DNA from: Treponema sp.
GTDB lineage: Bacteria; Spirochaetota; Spirochaetia; Treponematales; Treponemataceae
Assembly (NCBI GenBank): GCA_024402665.1
Contig: JAKSTI010000011.1
Coordinates: forward strand, 1 to 60,347
Reading direction: 5' to 3'
Length of the DNA: 60,347 nucleotides
The notes under the pieces were generated by a model, which was given only the letters and a program-made list of their open reading frames with translations, was not told where the DNA came from and made no database searches. Of this stretch, positions 32,503-43,016 are shown piece by piece. How positions within the stretch are numbered: position 1 is the stretch's first letter; every line of letters starts with the position of its first letter. The translations under genes and the position numbers were made by a program.

Positions 32503-35055
32503 ATGAGTAAATACCCATTCGAAAGTATTGAACCAAAATGGCAGAAATTTTGGGACGAAAACAAAACTTTTAAGGTAACAGAAGATGAAAAGTATCCAAA
32601 AGAAAAACGTATGTATGTTTTGGATATGTTCCCTTATCCTTCAGCAGCGGGTCTACATGTTGGACACCCAGAAGGCTACACAGCAACTGATATTTACTGC
32701 CGCTACCTACGCATGAATGGTTATAACGTACTCCATCCAATGGGCTACGACGCTTTTGGTCTTCCAGCAGAAAACTATGCTATTAAAACTGGAACTCACC
32801 CAAAAACAACAACAAACGCAAATATTGAACACTTTACACAGCAGATTAAATCTCTTGGTTTCTCTTATGACTGGGACCGTTGTGTAAGTACATGTGAACC
32901 AGACTATTACAAATGGACACAGTGGATTTTCCTCCAGCTTTACAAAAAGGGATTGGCTTACGAAGCAGAAACACCTATTAACTGGTGCCCTTCTTGTATG
33001 ACAGGTCTTGCTAACGAAGAAGTTAAAGACGGAAAATGTGACCGTTGTGGATCTCAGGTAACACACAAGACAATCCGTCAGTGGATTTTAAAGATTACAG
33101 ATTACGCAGACAAACTTGATAATGATCTTGAAGGATTGGACTGGCCGGAATCTGTAAAAGCAATGCAGCACAACTGGATTGGAAAATCAACTGGTGCAGA
33201 AGTAACATTTACAGTTGCAGATAAAGACGGAAAAGCAACAGACAAAAATCTTACAGTTTACACTACTCGCTGTGATACTTTGTTTGGTGCAACTTATATG
33301 GTTGTTTCTCCAGAACACAAAATTATTGATTCAATCACAACTCCAGAACAGGCCGCAGCAGTAAAAGCATACCAGGAAGAAGCAGCTAAAAAATCTGATC
33401 TTGAACGTACAGATTTGGCAAAAGATAAAACTGGTGTATTCTCTGGAAGCTATGCAATTAACCCTGTAAACGGAAAACTTATTCCTATCTGGATTGCAGA
33501 CTATGTATTGATTTCTTACGGTACTGGTGCAATTATGGCCGTTCCTGCTCACGATGACCGCGACTGGGAATTTGCTAAAAAGTTCAACTTACCAATTATC
33601 GAAGTTCTTAAATCAGAAGTTGATGTTCAGAAACAGGCTTGGACACAGGATGGTATTCACGTTAATTCAGAATTCCTTGATGGCTTAAACAAGAAAGATG
33701 CCATTGCAAAAATGCTGGAATTCCTTGAAGAAAAGAAAATTGGTCGTAAAGCAATTAATTATAAACTTCGCGACTGGGTATTCAGCCGTCAGCGCTATTG
33801 GGGTGAACCAATTCCTTTAATTCACTGTCCAGACTGTGGAACTGTTCCTGTTCCAGAAGAAGAATTACCACTTGAATTGCCAGAAGTAAAATCTTACCAG
33901 CCAACTGGTACTGGTGAATCTCCTTTGGCAGCAATTGACTCTTGGGTAAACTGCAAATGTCCAAAATGTGGAAAACCTTCTAAACGCGAAACAAATACAA
34001 TGCCTCAGTGGGGTGGATCTTGCTGGTACTACTTACGCTACCTTGATCCAAAAAACAACGATAAATTCTGTTCAGAAAAGGCAGAAAAATACTGGATGCC
34101 TGTAGACTTGTACATTGGTGGTGCCGAACATGCAGTTCTTCACTTGCTCTATGCTCGTTTCTGGCACAAAGTTCTTTATGATTGTGGTGTTGTAACTACA
34201 AAAGAACCATTCCAGCGCCTTATCAATCAGGGTATGATTACTTCATTTGCTTTCCAGAGAAAGAACAAAACTCTTGTTCCTACAGATGAAGTTGAAACAC
34301 GTGAAGATGGAAAACACTACGAAAAAGCAACTGGCGAAGAACTTGAACAGATTGTTGCAAAAATGTCTAAGTCTTTGAAGAACGTTGTTAATCCTGATGA
34401 TGAAATTAAAGCATACGGTGCAGACTCTGTTCGTATGTACGAAATGTTCATGGGACCTTTAACAATGTCTAAACCTTGGTCAACACAGGGTATTGTTGGT
34501 ATTCACCGCTTCCTTGAAAAAGTTTGGGCTGTTTCTGAAAAACCAATGGCAGACATCGATATTTCAGGCAAACTTGAAGACAAAGCTTTAATTTCTGTAC
34601 GCAAAACATTTGCACAGACAATTAAAAAGGTAACTGATGATACAGCAACATTGAACTTCAACACTGCAATCAGCCAGATGATGATTTTCATTAATGAAGT
34701 TTCTAAATTGCCAGAAGTTCCAAAAGCAATGTGGTCTGACTTTGTAAAAGTATTAAGTCCTTACGCTCCACACCTTGGTGAAGAACTGTGGGAAAAACTT
34801 GGTAATAAAGAAACAGTTGCTTATGTTCAGTGGCCAACATTCAACGAAGATTTCACAAAAGATGATGCAAAAACAATTGTTGTAATGGTAAACGGTAAAA
34901 AACGTGATACATTCGAAGCTGCTCCTGGAACTGCAGATGACGTTCTTAAAGAAACAGCTCTTGAACGTGAAGGTGTAAAGAAATTTACAGACGGACATGA
35001 AATTGTAAAATGTATTATCGTAAAAGATAAGTTAGTGAACCTTGTTGTCAAATAA
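32503..35055 (+). CDS. leuS: Leucyl-tRNA synthetase
   Basis: An 850-residue class I synthetase with HVGH (52-55, the HIGH motif), zinc-binding CPSC/CDRC pairs, an editing domain ([18 protein letters not shown]) and KMSKS at 620-624. AGAGG lies 7 nt before the ATG at 32503; longer in-frame starts fall in the promoter. Charges tRNA-Leu. Confidence 0.97.
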   Translation: MSKYPFESIEPKWQKFWDENKTFKVTEDEKYPKEKRMYVLDMFPYPSAAGLHVGHPEGYTATDIYCRYLRMNGYNVLHPMGYDAFGLPAENYAIKTGTHPKTTTNANIEHFTQQIKSLGFSYDWDRCVSTCEPDYYKWTQWIFLQLYKKGLAYEAETPINWCPSCMTGLANEEVKDGKCDRCGSQVTHKTIRQWILKITDYADKLDNDLEGLDWPESVKAMQHNWIGKSTGAEVTFTVADKDGKATDKNLTVYTTRCDTLFGATYMVVSPEHKIIDSITTPEQAAAVKAYQEEAAKKSDLERTDLAKDKTGVFSGSYAINPVNGKLIPIWIADYVLISYGTGAIMAVPAHDDRDWEFAKKFNLPIIEVLKSEVDVQKQAWTQDGIHVNSEFLDGLNKKDAIAKMLEFLEEKKIGRKAINYKLRDWVFSRQRYWGEPIPLIHCPDCGTVPVPEEELPLELPEVKSYQPTGTGESPLAAIDSWVNCKCPKCGKPSKRETNTMPQWGGSCWYYLRYLDPKNNDKFCSEKAEKYWMPVDLYIGGAEHAVLHLLYARFWHKVLYDCGVVTTKEPFQRLINQGMITSFAFQRKNKTLVPTDEVETREDGKHYEKATGEELEQIVAKMSKSLKNVVNPDDEIKAYGADSVRMYEMFMGPLTMSKPWSTQGIVGIHRFLEKVWAVSEKPMADIDISGKLEDKALISVRKTFAQTIKKVTDDTATLNFNTAISQMMIFINEVSKLPEVPKAMWSDFVKVLSPYAPHLGEELWEKLGNKETVAYVQWPTFNEDFTKDDAKTIVVMVNGKKRDTFEAAPGTADDVLKETALEREGVKKFTDGHEIVKCIIVKDKLVNLVVK

Positions 35056-35087
35056 TGTTGTTTTCTAACATTTTATACCAGATACTG

Positions 35088-35178
35088 TTGTATAAAAGCA
35101 ATTAATATTGTATATTAGCAATATCAATAAAAGTGGTTGTATATTAAAGTTTTTTCTTTCTTATACGGCCACTTTTTT
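35088..35178 (+). promoter_or_regulatory. Promoter and 5'-leader hairpin of the beta-barrel gene
   Basis: TTGTAT (35088-35093) and TATATT (35111-35116) are 17 nt apart. Just after the expected start, AAAAGTGGTTGTAT (35129-35142) pairs with ATACGGCCACTTTT (35163-35176), 14 bp with wobbles, followed by a short T run. It may terminate leuS readthrough, attenuate, or act as a stabilising 5' hairpin of the outer-membrane protein mRNA. Confidence 0.5.
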
Positions 35179-35219
35179 ATTTAACACACATTTTTTTTTG
35201 TTTTTAAAAGGAGAAACAA

Positions 35220-36290
35220 ATGAAAAAATTTATTCTTGCAGCAGTATTAACTTTAGCTGCATTCACAGCTTTTGCACAGCAGAATTCAGGAAAAGGTCCT
35301 GATTTCAAAAACAGAATTTCATCAGGTATCGTAACTATTGACACTATGAGCGATACAGTTGAATTTTCTGGTCTTTACAACAATACTTCTGTTGAACTTC
35401 TTTCTGGAAATGTTGACTGTGGTATTGATGTTACATTCGGTCTTCTTAAACCAGCAGGACTCCCAATCCAGTTTACAGACATGAATATCAATGACTGGTA
35501 TATTGAATTCCGTCCATTTGATAAATTCACATTCGGTATTCATGACCTTATTTTCACACATGGTTCATACTTCCCAGTTTTGGATACAAACATTGACAAT
35601 GGTAACATTGGTTCTGACATTACAGTTATATACCGCCCAATTCCTGGTATTAGAGTTGGTTTAGGTTATGGTATCCCTTCATTCTTTGGTGAAGACAATT
35701 ATGGTGATGAAGCTCATCCAGTATTCAATTTAGGTGCTGACTTTACTTATGGAAACAAATTCTCTATTGGTTTCTCTATCCGTGATATTATCAACAACTT
35801 TGCTGCTGGTATCTATGGTGAAGTTCTTGCTGTTGAAAATCTTTATGTAACATATGGTTATACATATAACAACGTTTCATTAGAAATGATAAATTGGATT
35901 GGTAGTGGTGATACTCATAATATATTTGAAAATGTTGAAAAAATGATTTTGATTTCTGAGAACATTGTTTCTTTAGGTGCAACTTATAAATACAAGAAAG
36001 CAGACTTTGCTTTAGACTTTGCTTATGGCAACAACAATTTTATTTCGGAAAATCTTTACTACTTTGGTACTAAAGCTTCTTATGGTGTAACAGATGCTAT
36101 TGATCTTGGCTTCAAATACACTTTATTAACTGATTTTGATGGTGATTCTTACATGAGAATTAATCCTACTGTTGATTACTCTGCAAAATCATGGTCTTGT
36201 GGAATTGGATTCAATTGTTTGATTGCTAATTCGGGTTCAATGTCTGAAAAAATCATGTCTTTCCCAGTATACTTTGAATTCTCACTCTAA
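35220..36290 (+). CDS. Outer-membrane beta-barrel protein
   Basis: A 356-residue protein with a signal peptide (MKKFILAAVLTLAAFTAFAQ) and repeated alternating hydrophobic/aromatic strands ending in FEFSL, typical of a porin-like barrel. AAAGGAGAAAC gives a strong ribosome-binding site, suggesting high expression. A stable hairpin lies in the leader. It is not a recognised Msp or Tpr protein. Function unknown. Confidence 0.75.
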   Translation: MKKFILAAVLTLAAFTAFAQQNSGKGPDFKNRISSGIVTIDTMSDTVEFSGLYNNTSVELLSGNVDCGIDVTFGLLKPAGLPIQFTDMNINDWYIEFRPFDKFTFGIHDLIFTHGSYFPVLDTNIDNGNIGSDITVIYRPIPGIRVGLGYGIPSFFGEDNYGDEAHPVFNLGADFTYGNKFSIGFSIRDIINNFAAGIYGEVLAVENLYVTYGYTYNNVSLEMINWIGSGDTHNIFENVEKMILISENIVSLGATYKYKKADFALDFAYGNNNFISENLYYFGTKASYGVTDAIDLGFKYTLLTDFDGDSYMRINPTVDYSAKSWSCGIGFNCLIANSGSMSEKIMSFPVYFEFSL

Positions 36291-36326
36291 TTAATAGTTT
36301 ACAATAACAAACATTAATTTTAGTAC

Positions 36327-36384
36327 AAAGGGATGTCTAAGAAGCGATGGCACTGTCAACTTGCTTTTGGACATCCCTTTTTTT
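36327..36384 (+). terminator. Rho-independent terminator
   Basis: AAAGGGATGTC (36327-36337) pairs with GACATCCCTTT (36370-36380), followed by TTTT. It ends the beta-barrel gene. Confidence 0.9.
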
Positions 36385-36421
36385 ATAGATTTTTTTTCCT
36401 TCCCATGCTAAATTCTCATCT

Positions 36422-37252
36422 ATGGTTGTACAAATTAAAGACTTCACTACTCCCGGCTCAGAAATTTTTGCAAATCTCACAGAACGGGAACTAAGAAATT
36501 CCTATGAAAGAAAAGGCGGTTTTTTTATTGCAGAAAGCCCCAACGTAATAGACAGAGCTCTTACTGCCGGATACGAACCAATTTCTTTTTTAATGGAAGA
36601 AAAACACATTACCGGAGATGCAGCTTTTTTAATACAGCGCTACCCAGATTTACCAGTATTCACAGCTCCTCGTCAGGTTCTTGAACAGATTACCGGTTAC
36701 AAATTAACAAGAGGCGTTTTATGTGCCTTAAAAAGAAAAGAGCCTTGTACGCCAGAAGAAGTTTTGAAAAATGCAAAAAGAGTTGTTGTATTGGAAAACC
36801 TTGCAGATGCAACAAATATGGGAGCAATCTTTCGTTCAGCCGCAGCCCTGGGAATTGATGGAGTTTTGCTTACCCCAGAATGTGCAGATCCTTTAAACAG
36901 ACGCTGCCTTCGTGTAAGTATGGGAAATGTATTTCTTGTAAAATGGGCACGTATTGGAAAAACAGCCGCAGATTGGCCGGAAAATGGAATGAATCTTCTA
37001 AAAGCCACAGGATTCAAAACACTTTCTATGGCTCTTAGAAATAATTCTGTAGATATTGATGATCCCGCTCTTTATAATCAGGACAAACTTGCCATTCTTT
37101 TAGGAACTGAAGGCGACGGATTATTACCATATACAATTGAACACAGCGACTATGTTGCAAAAATCCCAATGAAAGACGGCGTTGATTCTTTAAACGTAGC
37201 AGCCGCTGGAGCAATTATATTCTGGGAACTAAGAGCAGGAAGAACTCACTGA
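36422..37252 (+). CDS. TrmH/SpoU-family RNA methyltransferase
   Basis: A 276-residue SPOUT methyltransferase: an N-terminal substrate-binding part and the knotted C-terminal domain with NLADATNMGAIFRSAAALG, LGTEGDGL and SLNVAAAGAIIFW. It 2'-O-methylates rRNA or tRNA using SAM. The -10 region TGCTAAATT (extended type) ends 7 nt before the ATG and no Shine-Dalgarno is present, so leaderless translation is likely. Confidence 0.9.
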   Translation: MVVQIKDFTTPGSEIFANLTERELRNSYERKGGFFIAESPNVIDRALTAGYEPISFLMEEKHITGDAAFLIQRYPDLPVFTAPRQVLEQITGYKLTRGVLCALKRKEPCTPEEVLKNAKRVVVLENLADATNMGAIFRSAAALGIDGVLLTPECADPLNRRCLRVSMGNVFLVKWARIGKTAADWPENGMNLLKATGFKTLSMALRNNSVDIDDPALYNQDKLAILLGTEGDGLLPYTIEHSDYVAKIPMKDGVDSLNVAAAGAIIFWELRAGRTH

Positions 37253-37258
37253 TAATTT

Positions 37259-37585
37259 TTATTTTACTTCAGTTACAGCAGTAATCTGGTAGAAAAGATG
37301 CTTGAATCCGGTAGAAGCAAGCATTTTTTCTGATTCATTTGACATTGCCATAAAATAAAGTTTGTGACCAGCTTCTTCGCAATCATTAAAAGCGGCCATC
37401 AAAACTCCAAGTCCTGAAGCATCAAGTTCAATCAATTTTGACATATCAAGAACTACATTATTTTTCTGAACGCTGTCATAAAGGTTATCCTGAATTTCAC
37501 CAACTGTATATGCATTCAACGCACCTTCAAGAATGAACTCTTTATAGTTTGCACCAGCTTTTTCAACAATAGTTAACTGTTCCAT
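37259..37585 (-). CDS. STAS-domain anti-anti-sigma-type factor
   Basis: A 108-residue SpoIIAA-like STAS protein. The phosphoacceptor loop reads DASGLGV (near residues 54-60), with Ser56 as the likely site. It follows two SpoIIE-type phosphatases in one minus-strand run, which should dephosphorylate it in a partner-switching circuit. The kinase and downstream target are not in the window. Confidence 0.88.
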   Translation of the reverse strand: MEQLTIVEKAGANYKEFILEGALNAYTVGEIQDNLYDSVQKNNVVLDMSKLIELDASGLGVLMAAFNDCEEAGHKLYFMAMSNESEKMLASTGFKHLFYQITAVTEVK

Positions 37586-37601
37586 AATTCACCGTCCTCA
37601 A

Positions 37602-40271
37602 TTAGTTTTTGAACATATCGTCAAAATTGCCGAATTCAATATCTTCAGCAGAAAAATCATCATCTGCAATTTCATCAACAGAATCGGCAGCTGCTTCATT
37701 TATTTTTTTATCAAACTCAGCCATAATTTCGTTGTTTTCAATTGTTTCAGCAATGGCAGTTTCAAGATCAGCATCAGCAACTGCAGTTACAGGAGATTCA
37801 ATTTCTTCTGTTGCAAATGGATTTTCACTTAATTCAGCTTCCCCTAATCCAGCTTCGGCCATAGCAGCAGCGGCAATTGCGGCAAAATCGTCAGTTTCTG
37901 GAATAGAAGGAATCTCTGGTTCAGCTGGCATTTCAACTTCAGCCACATCAGAAGATTCAACTGGAGCTTCAGCAACAGATTCTTCCACAACTTCAGCAGA
38001 CTCATTTTCAGCAGGAGTATTTTCAACAGCAGCCTCTTCAATAGCAGCAGATTCTGCCTTAGCCTTCATTTCTTCTGCTTCTTTTTCTGCTTCATCAACA
38101 AACTGAGCAGCTGTTTCATATTTCATAACAAGGATACTTACATCGTCTTCCATTTCTTTTGACATGAACTTAGTCAAACCATCAAAAGTGAACTGAACCA
38201 TACGCTGTGCAGGATATGTTGAGTTATCAAGAAGTGCCTGCTGAATACGTTCCTTACCAAACTGTTCACCACGAAGAGAATGAGACTGAACAAGACCATC
38301 AGTACAAGCAAGAATAATATCACCACGATTAAGTTTTGTTGTTTTTACAGAAATATATGGAGAAATATCTTTTACGAATCCAAGAATATGACCACTACCC
38401 TGGATTTCAATTACGTTGTTATAAACCTGAGTGTAAAGCATCAAAGCAGGAATACCACAGTTGATGTAATACATTGTGTCAGTTTCAAAATCAACAAGGG
38501 CGAACAAACCAGAGAAGATTGTACCTTTTCTTAAAGAGTCTCGGATAAAGCGGTTAATCTTAACAACAAGTTCCTTAAAGTCATGAGTTTCTGCAAGATA
38601 AGTACGAATAATAGACTTTAAGATGACCATGTTCATAGAAGCGGCAATACCTTTACCACTTAAGTCACCAACTACAAACAAATGGCGCTTATCTGTAAGA
38701 CGGATCAAATCAATGAATTCACCACCAATGTTGTGGGCAGGAACCATCAGATAACCAATATCAACTTTTGGATCTTTGATGTGATCAATATTTTCCTGAA
38801 TAGATGTAATGATCTGTGATGACATCTTAATTTCACGGTTTACGACAGAAATAATTTCCTTATTAGAAATGTTTCTCATGTAATAACCGAATACGAAGAA
38901 GTAAGAATACAACTTGTTGAAGATTTCAATATCATATTCTTTGTAGTGGTCACCACTGATTTTTCTTCCCAAAGTAATGAGACCAAGAATGTTACGACCT
39001 TCATTTAAGATAAAGAATGCATCTGTATCTGTTTCTTTAAAGAAAGCATCAAGGTAAGTTTCTGCTTCTGAGATATCATGTACGTGACCAACTTCTGTAT
39101 AACAAACTACAGATTTATTGATATTCAAAAGAGTATCAAACATTGGATTGTTCAAAGCAACTTTGTTACTTGAATTATTTGATGAATATGCAATTTCAAG
39201 ATTACCTTTTCCATCTGGAATATATACAGACAAAGATGAAGTCTGAACGTTTGTCTTGAAGATTGAGTACATCTGTGCTGTGATTTCATCCATTTCTGCA
39301 GAATAGTTGATTTTACCTAAATCTCTTTCAAAAGCAGGACCGTATTCTGTAGTATAGAATCTTGATGAACTAACCATCAGCTGAAATCCTTTTACAGAAA
39401 TAAAAATTGTTACAAGTGCAATTAACACAAATAATACAATGTATCCTGGCTGAAGGAAATTACCTTCTGGCTGCAAATATGCTGTTCCAAATGCTGCTGC
39501 GGTGGCTGGAAGAATATATGCCATAAAACCAGTTAACATTGATGTAGCAATTGAACGTCCAGAAGGAACTGATTTTTTAGACAAAGCAGAAAGGCTCATC
39601 AACATCATGAACAAGTATGGGTACAAGAATAAACTTGAGAAACCTACATTGGAAGCAGTCATAAAGTTCTTGAAAGCTGTAATTGCCCAGAACATAAGAA
39701 GAGCTTCTCCCATTAAAACTCCCTGATATTTCTGCAAAGAGTTTCCGCTCTTTTCATTAAAAAGCATATAGAACAGGTAAGCAATAATAGGAAGTGCATA
39801 CTGGAATGAGTAAACATAAATATCTACCCAACTCCACTTGAATACATAATTTACTGGAGCCGAGAATACTTTTTCTGAAGGAATAGACAAAAGGTATTCA
39901 TCAGAAATATCAATATTCTGGAATGTTTTTACAACTAAAAGAACACCAACAAGAATCAAAGCATATTTAATCAGGTTCAGAATTGTTTTCTTAACATCTA
40001 CAGCTACTGAAACCATATTAAAACTAAAGAAAACCCAGAAAACACAGTCGATTATGAAAACACCGTGCAAAAGACCGTTTGTCAAACCGTTGAGCCAGGT
40101 TCCTCTGATAAAAAGAACAATTACAAAAATTGCGGCTTCAACACTTAATAAAAGCATTGGAACGATTAATGCATTAGTTTCTCTTGAGTAAAGCTGAACT
40201 TTTCTATCAATATAAAAAGTAACTACAGCGAAAGCAATCAGTGAAATAATATTTAATGTAAAGAAAACCAT
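37602..40271 (-). CDS. Membrane SpoIIE-family protein phosphatase with acidic tail
   Basis: An 889-residue protein: about eight membrane helices (1-340), a GAF-like middle part, a SpoIIE/PP2C phosphatase (about 495-718, with DLSGKGIAASM and CTDGLVQS) and an unusual acidic Ala/Glu-rich tail (719-889). It probably dephosphorylates a STAS partner such as the 37259 product. It starts 1 nt after the stop of the upstream phosphatase gene. Confidence 0.88.
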   Translation of the reverse strand: MVFFTLNIISLIAFAVVTFYIDRKVQLYSRETNALIVPMLLLSVEAAIFVIVLFIRGTWLNGLTNGLLHGVFIIDCVFWVFFSFNMVSVAVDVKKTILNLIKYALILVGVLLVVKTFQNIDISDEYLLSIPSEKVFSAPVNYVFKWSWVDIYVYSFQYALPIIAYLFYMLFNEKSGNSLQKYQGVLMGEALLMFWAITAFKNFMTASNVGFSSLFLYPYLFMMLMSLSALSKKSVPSGRSIATSMLTGFMAYILPATAAAFGTAYLQPEGNFLQPGYIVLFVLIALVTIFISVKGFQLMVSSSRFYTTEYGPAFERDLGKINYSAEMDEITAQMYSIFKTNVQTSSLSVYIPDGKGNLEIAYSSNNSSNKVALNNPMFDTLLNINKSVVCYTEVGHVHDISEAETYLDAFFKETDTDAFFILNEGRNILGLITLGRKISGDHYKEYDIEIFNKLYSYFFVFGYYMRNISNKEIISVVNREIKMSSQIITSIQENIDHIKDPKVDIGYLMVPAHNIGGEFIDLIRLTDKRHLFVVGDLSGKGIAASMNMVILKSIIRTYLAETHDFKELVVKINRFIRDSLRKGTIFSGLFALVDFETDTMYYINCGIPALMLYTQVYNNVIEIQGSGHILGFVKDISPYISVKTTKLNRGDIILACTDGLVQSHSLRGEQFGKERIQQALLDNSTYPAQRMVQFTFDGLTKFMSKEMEDDVSILVMKYETAAQFVDEAEKEAEEMKAKAESAAIEEAAVENTPAENESAEVVEESVAEAPVESSDVAEVEMPAEPEIPSIPETDDFAAIAAAAMAEAGLGEAELSENPFATEEIESPVTAVADADLETAIAETIENNEIMAEFDKKINEAAADSVDEIADDDFSAEDIEFGNFDDMFKN

Positions 40272-40272
40272 A

Positions 40273-41667
40273 TTAATAACCTACCTTTGCAATCATCATT
40301 GTAACGTCATCATGAAGTTTTTTGTCGCCGTTGTATTTCATAATAAGATTTACAATATCGTTTACCATTTCCTGTGGAGATTTTGCAGCACCTGCCATCA
40401 ATGTTTTTTTGTACAAGTCTGTATCACCAAGCTCAACACCATTTTCATCCATTACTTCAGAAACACCGTCAGTTGCCATAAGAATAGTATCACCACGGAA
40501 CAAACGTTTTTCCTGAACTTCAATGTCACCCATATCAAGAATACCAACAAGAGATGCATTTGAAGTAAGTGGCTTTAAGCGGTATCCAGTTGGAGATGGA
40601 GACAAAATAATAGGATCTGACATAGAAGCATTGATGTATCTGATTTTCATTTTATCAGTATCAACAATACCAAGGAACAATACAGTATATTTATCCTGAA
40701 GATGCATTCCCTTAATGGCTTTATCAATAGCGTGAATTACACCAACAAGGTCAGTTTTATCTTCAATAATTTTAACTGTATTCATTACCAAACCCATGAT
40801 GAGGGCAGCTGGAAGACCTTTACCAGATACGTCACCTAACATAAGAAGAGTACAGCTCTTATCAATTGGAAGAATTGAGAAGTAGTCACCAGATACGTTT
40901 ACCAGTGGGCGGAAGTAAGTAGCAATTTTAAGTTTTGGAATATTTGGAATTTTCTGTGGAAGGAAGGACTGCTGTGTTTCGGCAAGCTGTTCCCATTCCT
41001 TTGTTGTAGCAGAAATTTCAGAGAGTGTAGCAATTGTCTTTGTACGAGAGATGAAGCGTTTATATTCTTCAAACAACTGAGGATAAATGCTTGTATCAAA
41101 AAGGCGTGTGTAGTTACAGAAAACATAAAGGTGCTGTTTTTCAGAACAGAGGAAGAAACCTCTTGTTTTCTTAAGACGACTTGTTACACCAAGGTGGCGG
41201 TCAAAGAAGAAGTAACCATCGTCCCATGTATCAGTATAGCGCTGGAATAATTTTTCACGAATTGATTCAGAAGTAGTGATTTTATCTGGGCTGTTATAAA
41301 GGATATAATTTTTTGATTTATCCAAAAGCAGTACAGAACAGTCTCCTTTCATTTCAAGACATTCTGAAATTGCATTATAGAAATCATCAAGAGTATAACA
41401 GAAACGCAAACGGTTAATAAAACGCTGGATTACAACAGTTTCACCAGATTCCAGAGTTTCATAGTGAATACGTGCAAGCCATATTTTCTTGATTTTGTTA
41501 CATAAAATAATAACTGCAAGAAACAATGCAAAAACGATTGCGATTGTATAAATTGAGATTTTTGGAGTGTTTCTTTCTGGAATTAATAATAAACAAAAAA
41601 CTACAAAAAGAATAATTGAGAATACGAAGATGCCAATAGATAAAAATTTCTTCCTTGTTTTGTACAT
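40273..41667 (-). CDS. Membrane SpoIIE-family protein phosphatase
   Basis: A 464-residue protein with two N-terminal membrane helices (about 9-55), a GAF-like sensor region and a C-terminal SpoIIE/PP2C domain (LGDVSGKGLPAALIMG, ATDGVSEVMDENG). The ATG at 41667 has AGAGG 5 nt upstream and is preferred to a GTG at 41673. It heads the operon with the second phosphatase and the STAS protein. Confidence 0.88.
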   Translation of the reverse strand: MYKTRKKFLSIGIFVFSIILFVVFCLLLIPERNTPKISIYTIAIVFALFLAVIILCNKIKKIWLARIHYETLESGETVVIQRFINRLRFCYTLDDFYNAISECLEMKGDCSVLLLDKSKNYILYNSPDKITTSESIREKLFQRYTDTWDDGYFFFDRHLGVTSRLKKTRGFFLCSEKQHLYVFCNYTRLFDTSIYPQLFEEYKRFISRTKTIATLSEISATTKEWEQLAETQQSFLPQKIPNIPKLKIATYFRPLVNVSGDYFSILPIDKSCTLLMLGDVSGKGLPAALIMGLVMNTVKIIEDKTDLVGVIHAIDKAIKGMHLQDKYTVLFLGIVDTDKMKIRYINASMSDPIILSPSPTGYRLKPLTSNASLVGILDMGDIEVQEKRLFRGDTILMATDGVSEVMDENGVELGDTDLYKKTLMAGAAKSPQEMVNDIVNLIMKYNGDKKLHDDVTMMIAKVGY

Positions 41668-41767
41668 ATCCACCTCTAAAAAATGATACTATTATTCTAT
41701 CATAATATCGGCAGAAAAAGGAAAAAATCGTATAAAAATCTATAGTTGTATTGCTTTCTGGTATTTT

Positions 41768-42907
41768 CTACTGTTCAAGCTGAGACAAACGGATTAAATC
41801 TGGCTCTGTTGTTGGTTTTTCAAGATCAAGGTACTGTCTTAACAAATCTTTCTGTTTAGAAGACAATTTTGTTGGTACCTGAACCATGATTTTTACATAC
41901 AAGTCGCCTTTTTTGCTGTCAGAATAAGGAACCCCTTCTCCTTTAATACGAAGAAGTTTTCCGTTTGTTGTACCGTCTGGAATCTTGAAGCTTACTTTTT
42001 TGTCATCAAGAGACATAATTGTAATTTCACAACCAAGAGCAGCCTGTGTCATTGAAATTGGAACAGCACAGTACAAGTCGTTTCCTGAACGTTCAAAATA
42101 TGAATGATCTTCAACATGTAATACAACAACTAAATCTCCAGCTGGACCACCGTTTTCTCCGGCATCACCCTGGCCTCTAATAACAATACGTTTACCGTTA
42201 TCAACGCCAGCAGGAATTTTAAGTGTCATCTGCTTGTTCTTTTCTTTAATTCCAGTACCGCGGCAACCAGAACAAGGTTTATCAATTATTGTGCCCTTAC
42301 CTCTACAAGTAGGACATGTCTGCTGAATTGAGAAGAAACCGTTTCCCTGACGAATCTGACCCATACCGTTACAAGTAGTACAAGTTTTTCTGTTAGAACC
42401 GGCAGCTCCACCAGTTCCGTTACATTCATCACAAGTTTCATTATGTTTAAAGTGAATATCAGTTGAAGTTCCGTAAACTGCCTGTTTGAAATTGATATGA
42501 AGATCATATCTTAAGCTGGAACCTGCAGCGGGACCGTTTCCTCTGCCACGAGAAGAACCACCTCCAAAACCTCCGCCAAAAATACTGTCAAAGATATCAG
42601 AGAATCCGCCGCTACCACCGAATAAATCAGAGAAATCATGGAAGGCATGAGAGTAGCCACCTGCACCGCCCGCTCCCATTCCATCAAGACCGGCAAAACC
42701 ATACTGATCATACAAAGGACGTTTCTGTTCGTCAGAAAGTACCTCATAAGCTTCAGTTGCTTCTTTAAATTTTTCTTCTGCTTCCTTATCTCCAGGATTT
42801 CTATCCGGATGATATTTTACAGCAAGCTTTCTGTAAGCTTTTTTGATAGTATCCTGATCTGCAGATTTTTCAATGCCTAATACTTCGTAATAATCTCTTT
42901 TTGCCAT
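41768..42907 (-). CDS. dnaJ: Chaperone DnaJ
   Basis: A 379-residue type I DnaJ: J domain with HPD (HPDRNPGD near 33), G/F-rich linker, four zinc-binding CxxCxGxG repeats ([32 protein letters not shown]) and the substrate-binding domain. It stimulates DnaK ATPase. A terminator separates it from dnaK. Confidence 0.97.
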   Translation of the reverse strand: MAKRDYYEVLGIEKSADQDTIKKAYRKLAVKYHPDRNPGDKEAEEKFKEATEAYEVLSDEQKRPLYDQYGFAGLDGMGAGGAGGYSHAFHDFSDLFGGSGGFSDIFDSIFGGGFGGGSSRGRGNGPAAGSSLRYDLHINFKQAVYGTSTDIHFKHNETCDECNGTGGAAGSNRKTCTTCNGMGQIRQGNGFFSIQQTCPTCRGKGTIIDKPCSGCRGTGIKEKNKQMTLKIPAGVDNGKRIVIRGQGDAGENGGPAGDLVVVLHVEDHSYFERSGNDLYCAVPISMTQAALGCEITIMSLDDKKVSFKIPDGTTNGKLLRIKGEGVPYSDSKKGDLYVKIMVQVPTKLSSKQKDLLRQYLDLEKPTTEPDLIRLSQLEQ

Positions 42908-42944
42908 ATCCCATTACCCAAGAAAAAATGTAAGTACATAATAT

Positions 42945-42976
42945 CAAAAAAAAGCCCTATCTACAATTGACAGGGC
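42945..42976 (-). terminator. Rho-independent terminator after dnaK
   Basis: On the minus strand GCCCTGTC pairs with GATAGGGC (one wobble) around a 7-nt loop, followed by eight T. It lies about 40 nt after the dnaK stop (43017) and before dnaJ. Confidence 0.85.
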
Positions 42977-43016
42977 CTTTTTAATTAAAAGAAGTAAAAA
43001 CTTCTTGTCAATTTAA

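Noticed and set aside
32366..32503. T-box leader before leuS
   Set aside because: The leader is only about 28 nt from the predicted start and has no T-box sequence or specifier structure.
37609..38106. Long plus-strand ORF of 165 codons
   Set aside because: It is antisense to the acidic Ala/Glu tail of the phosphatase and reads as a low-complexity Ser/Ala protein, an artefact of that repetitive coding.
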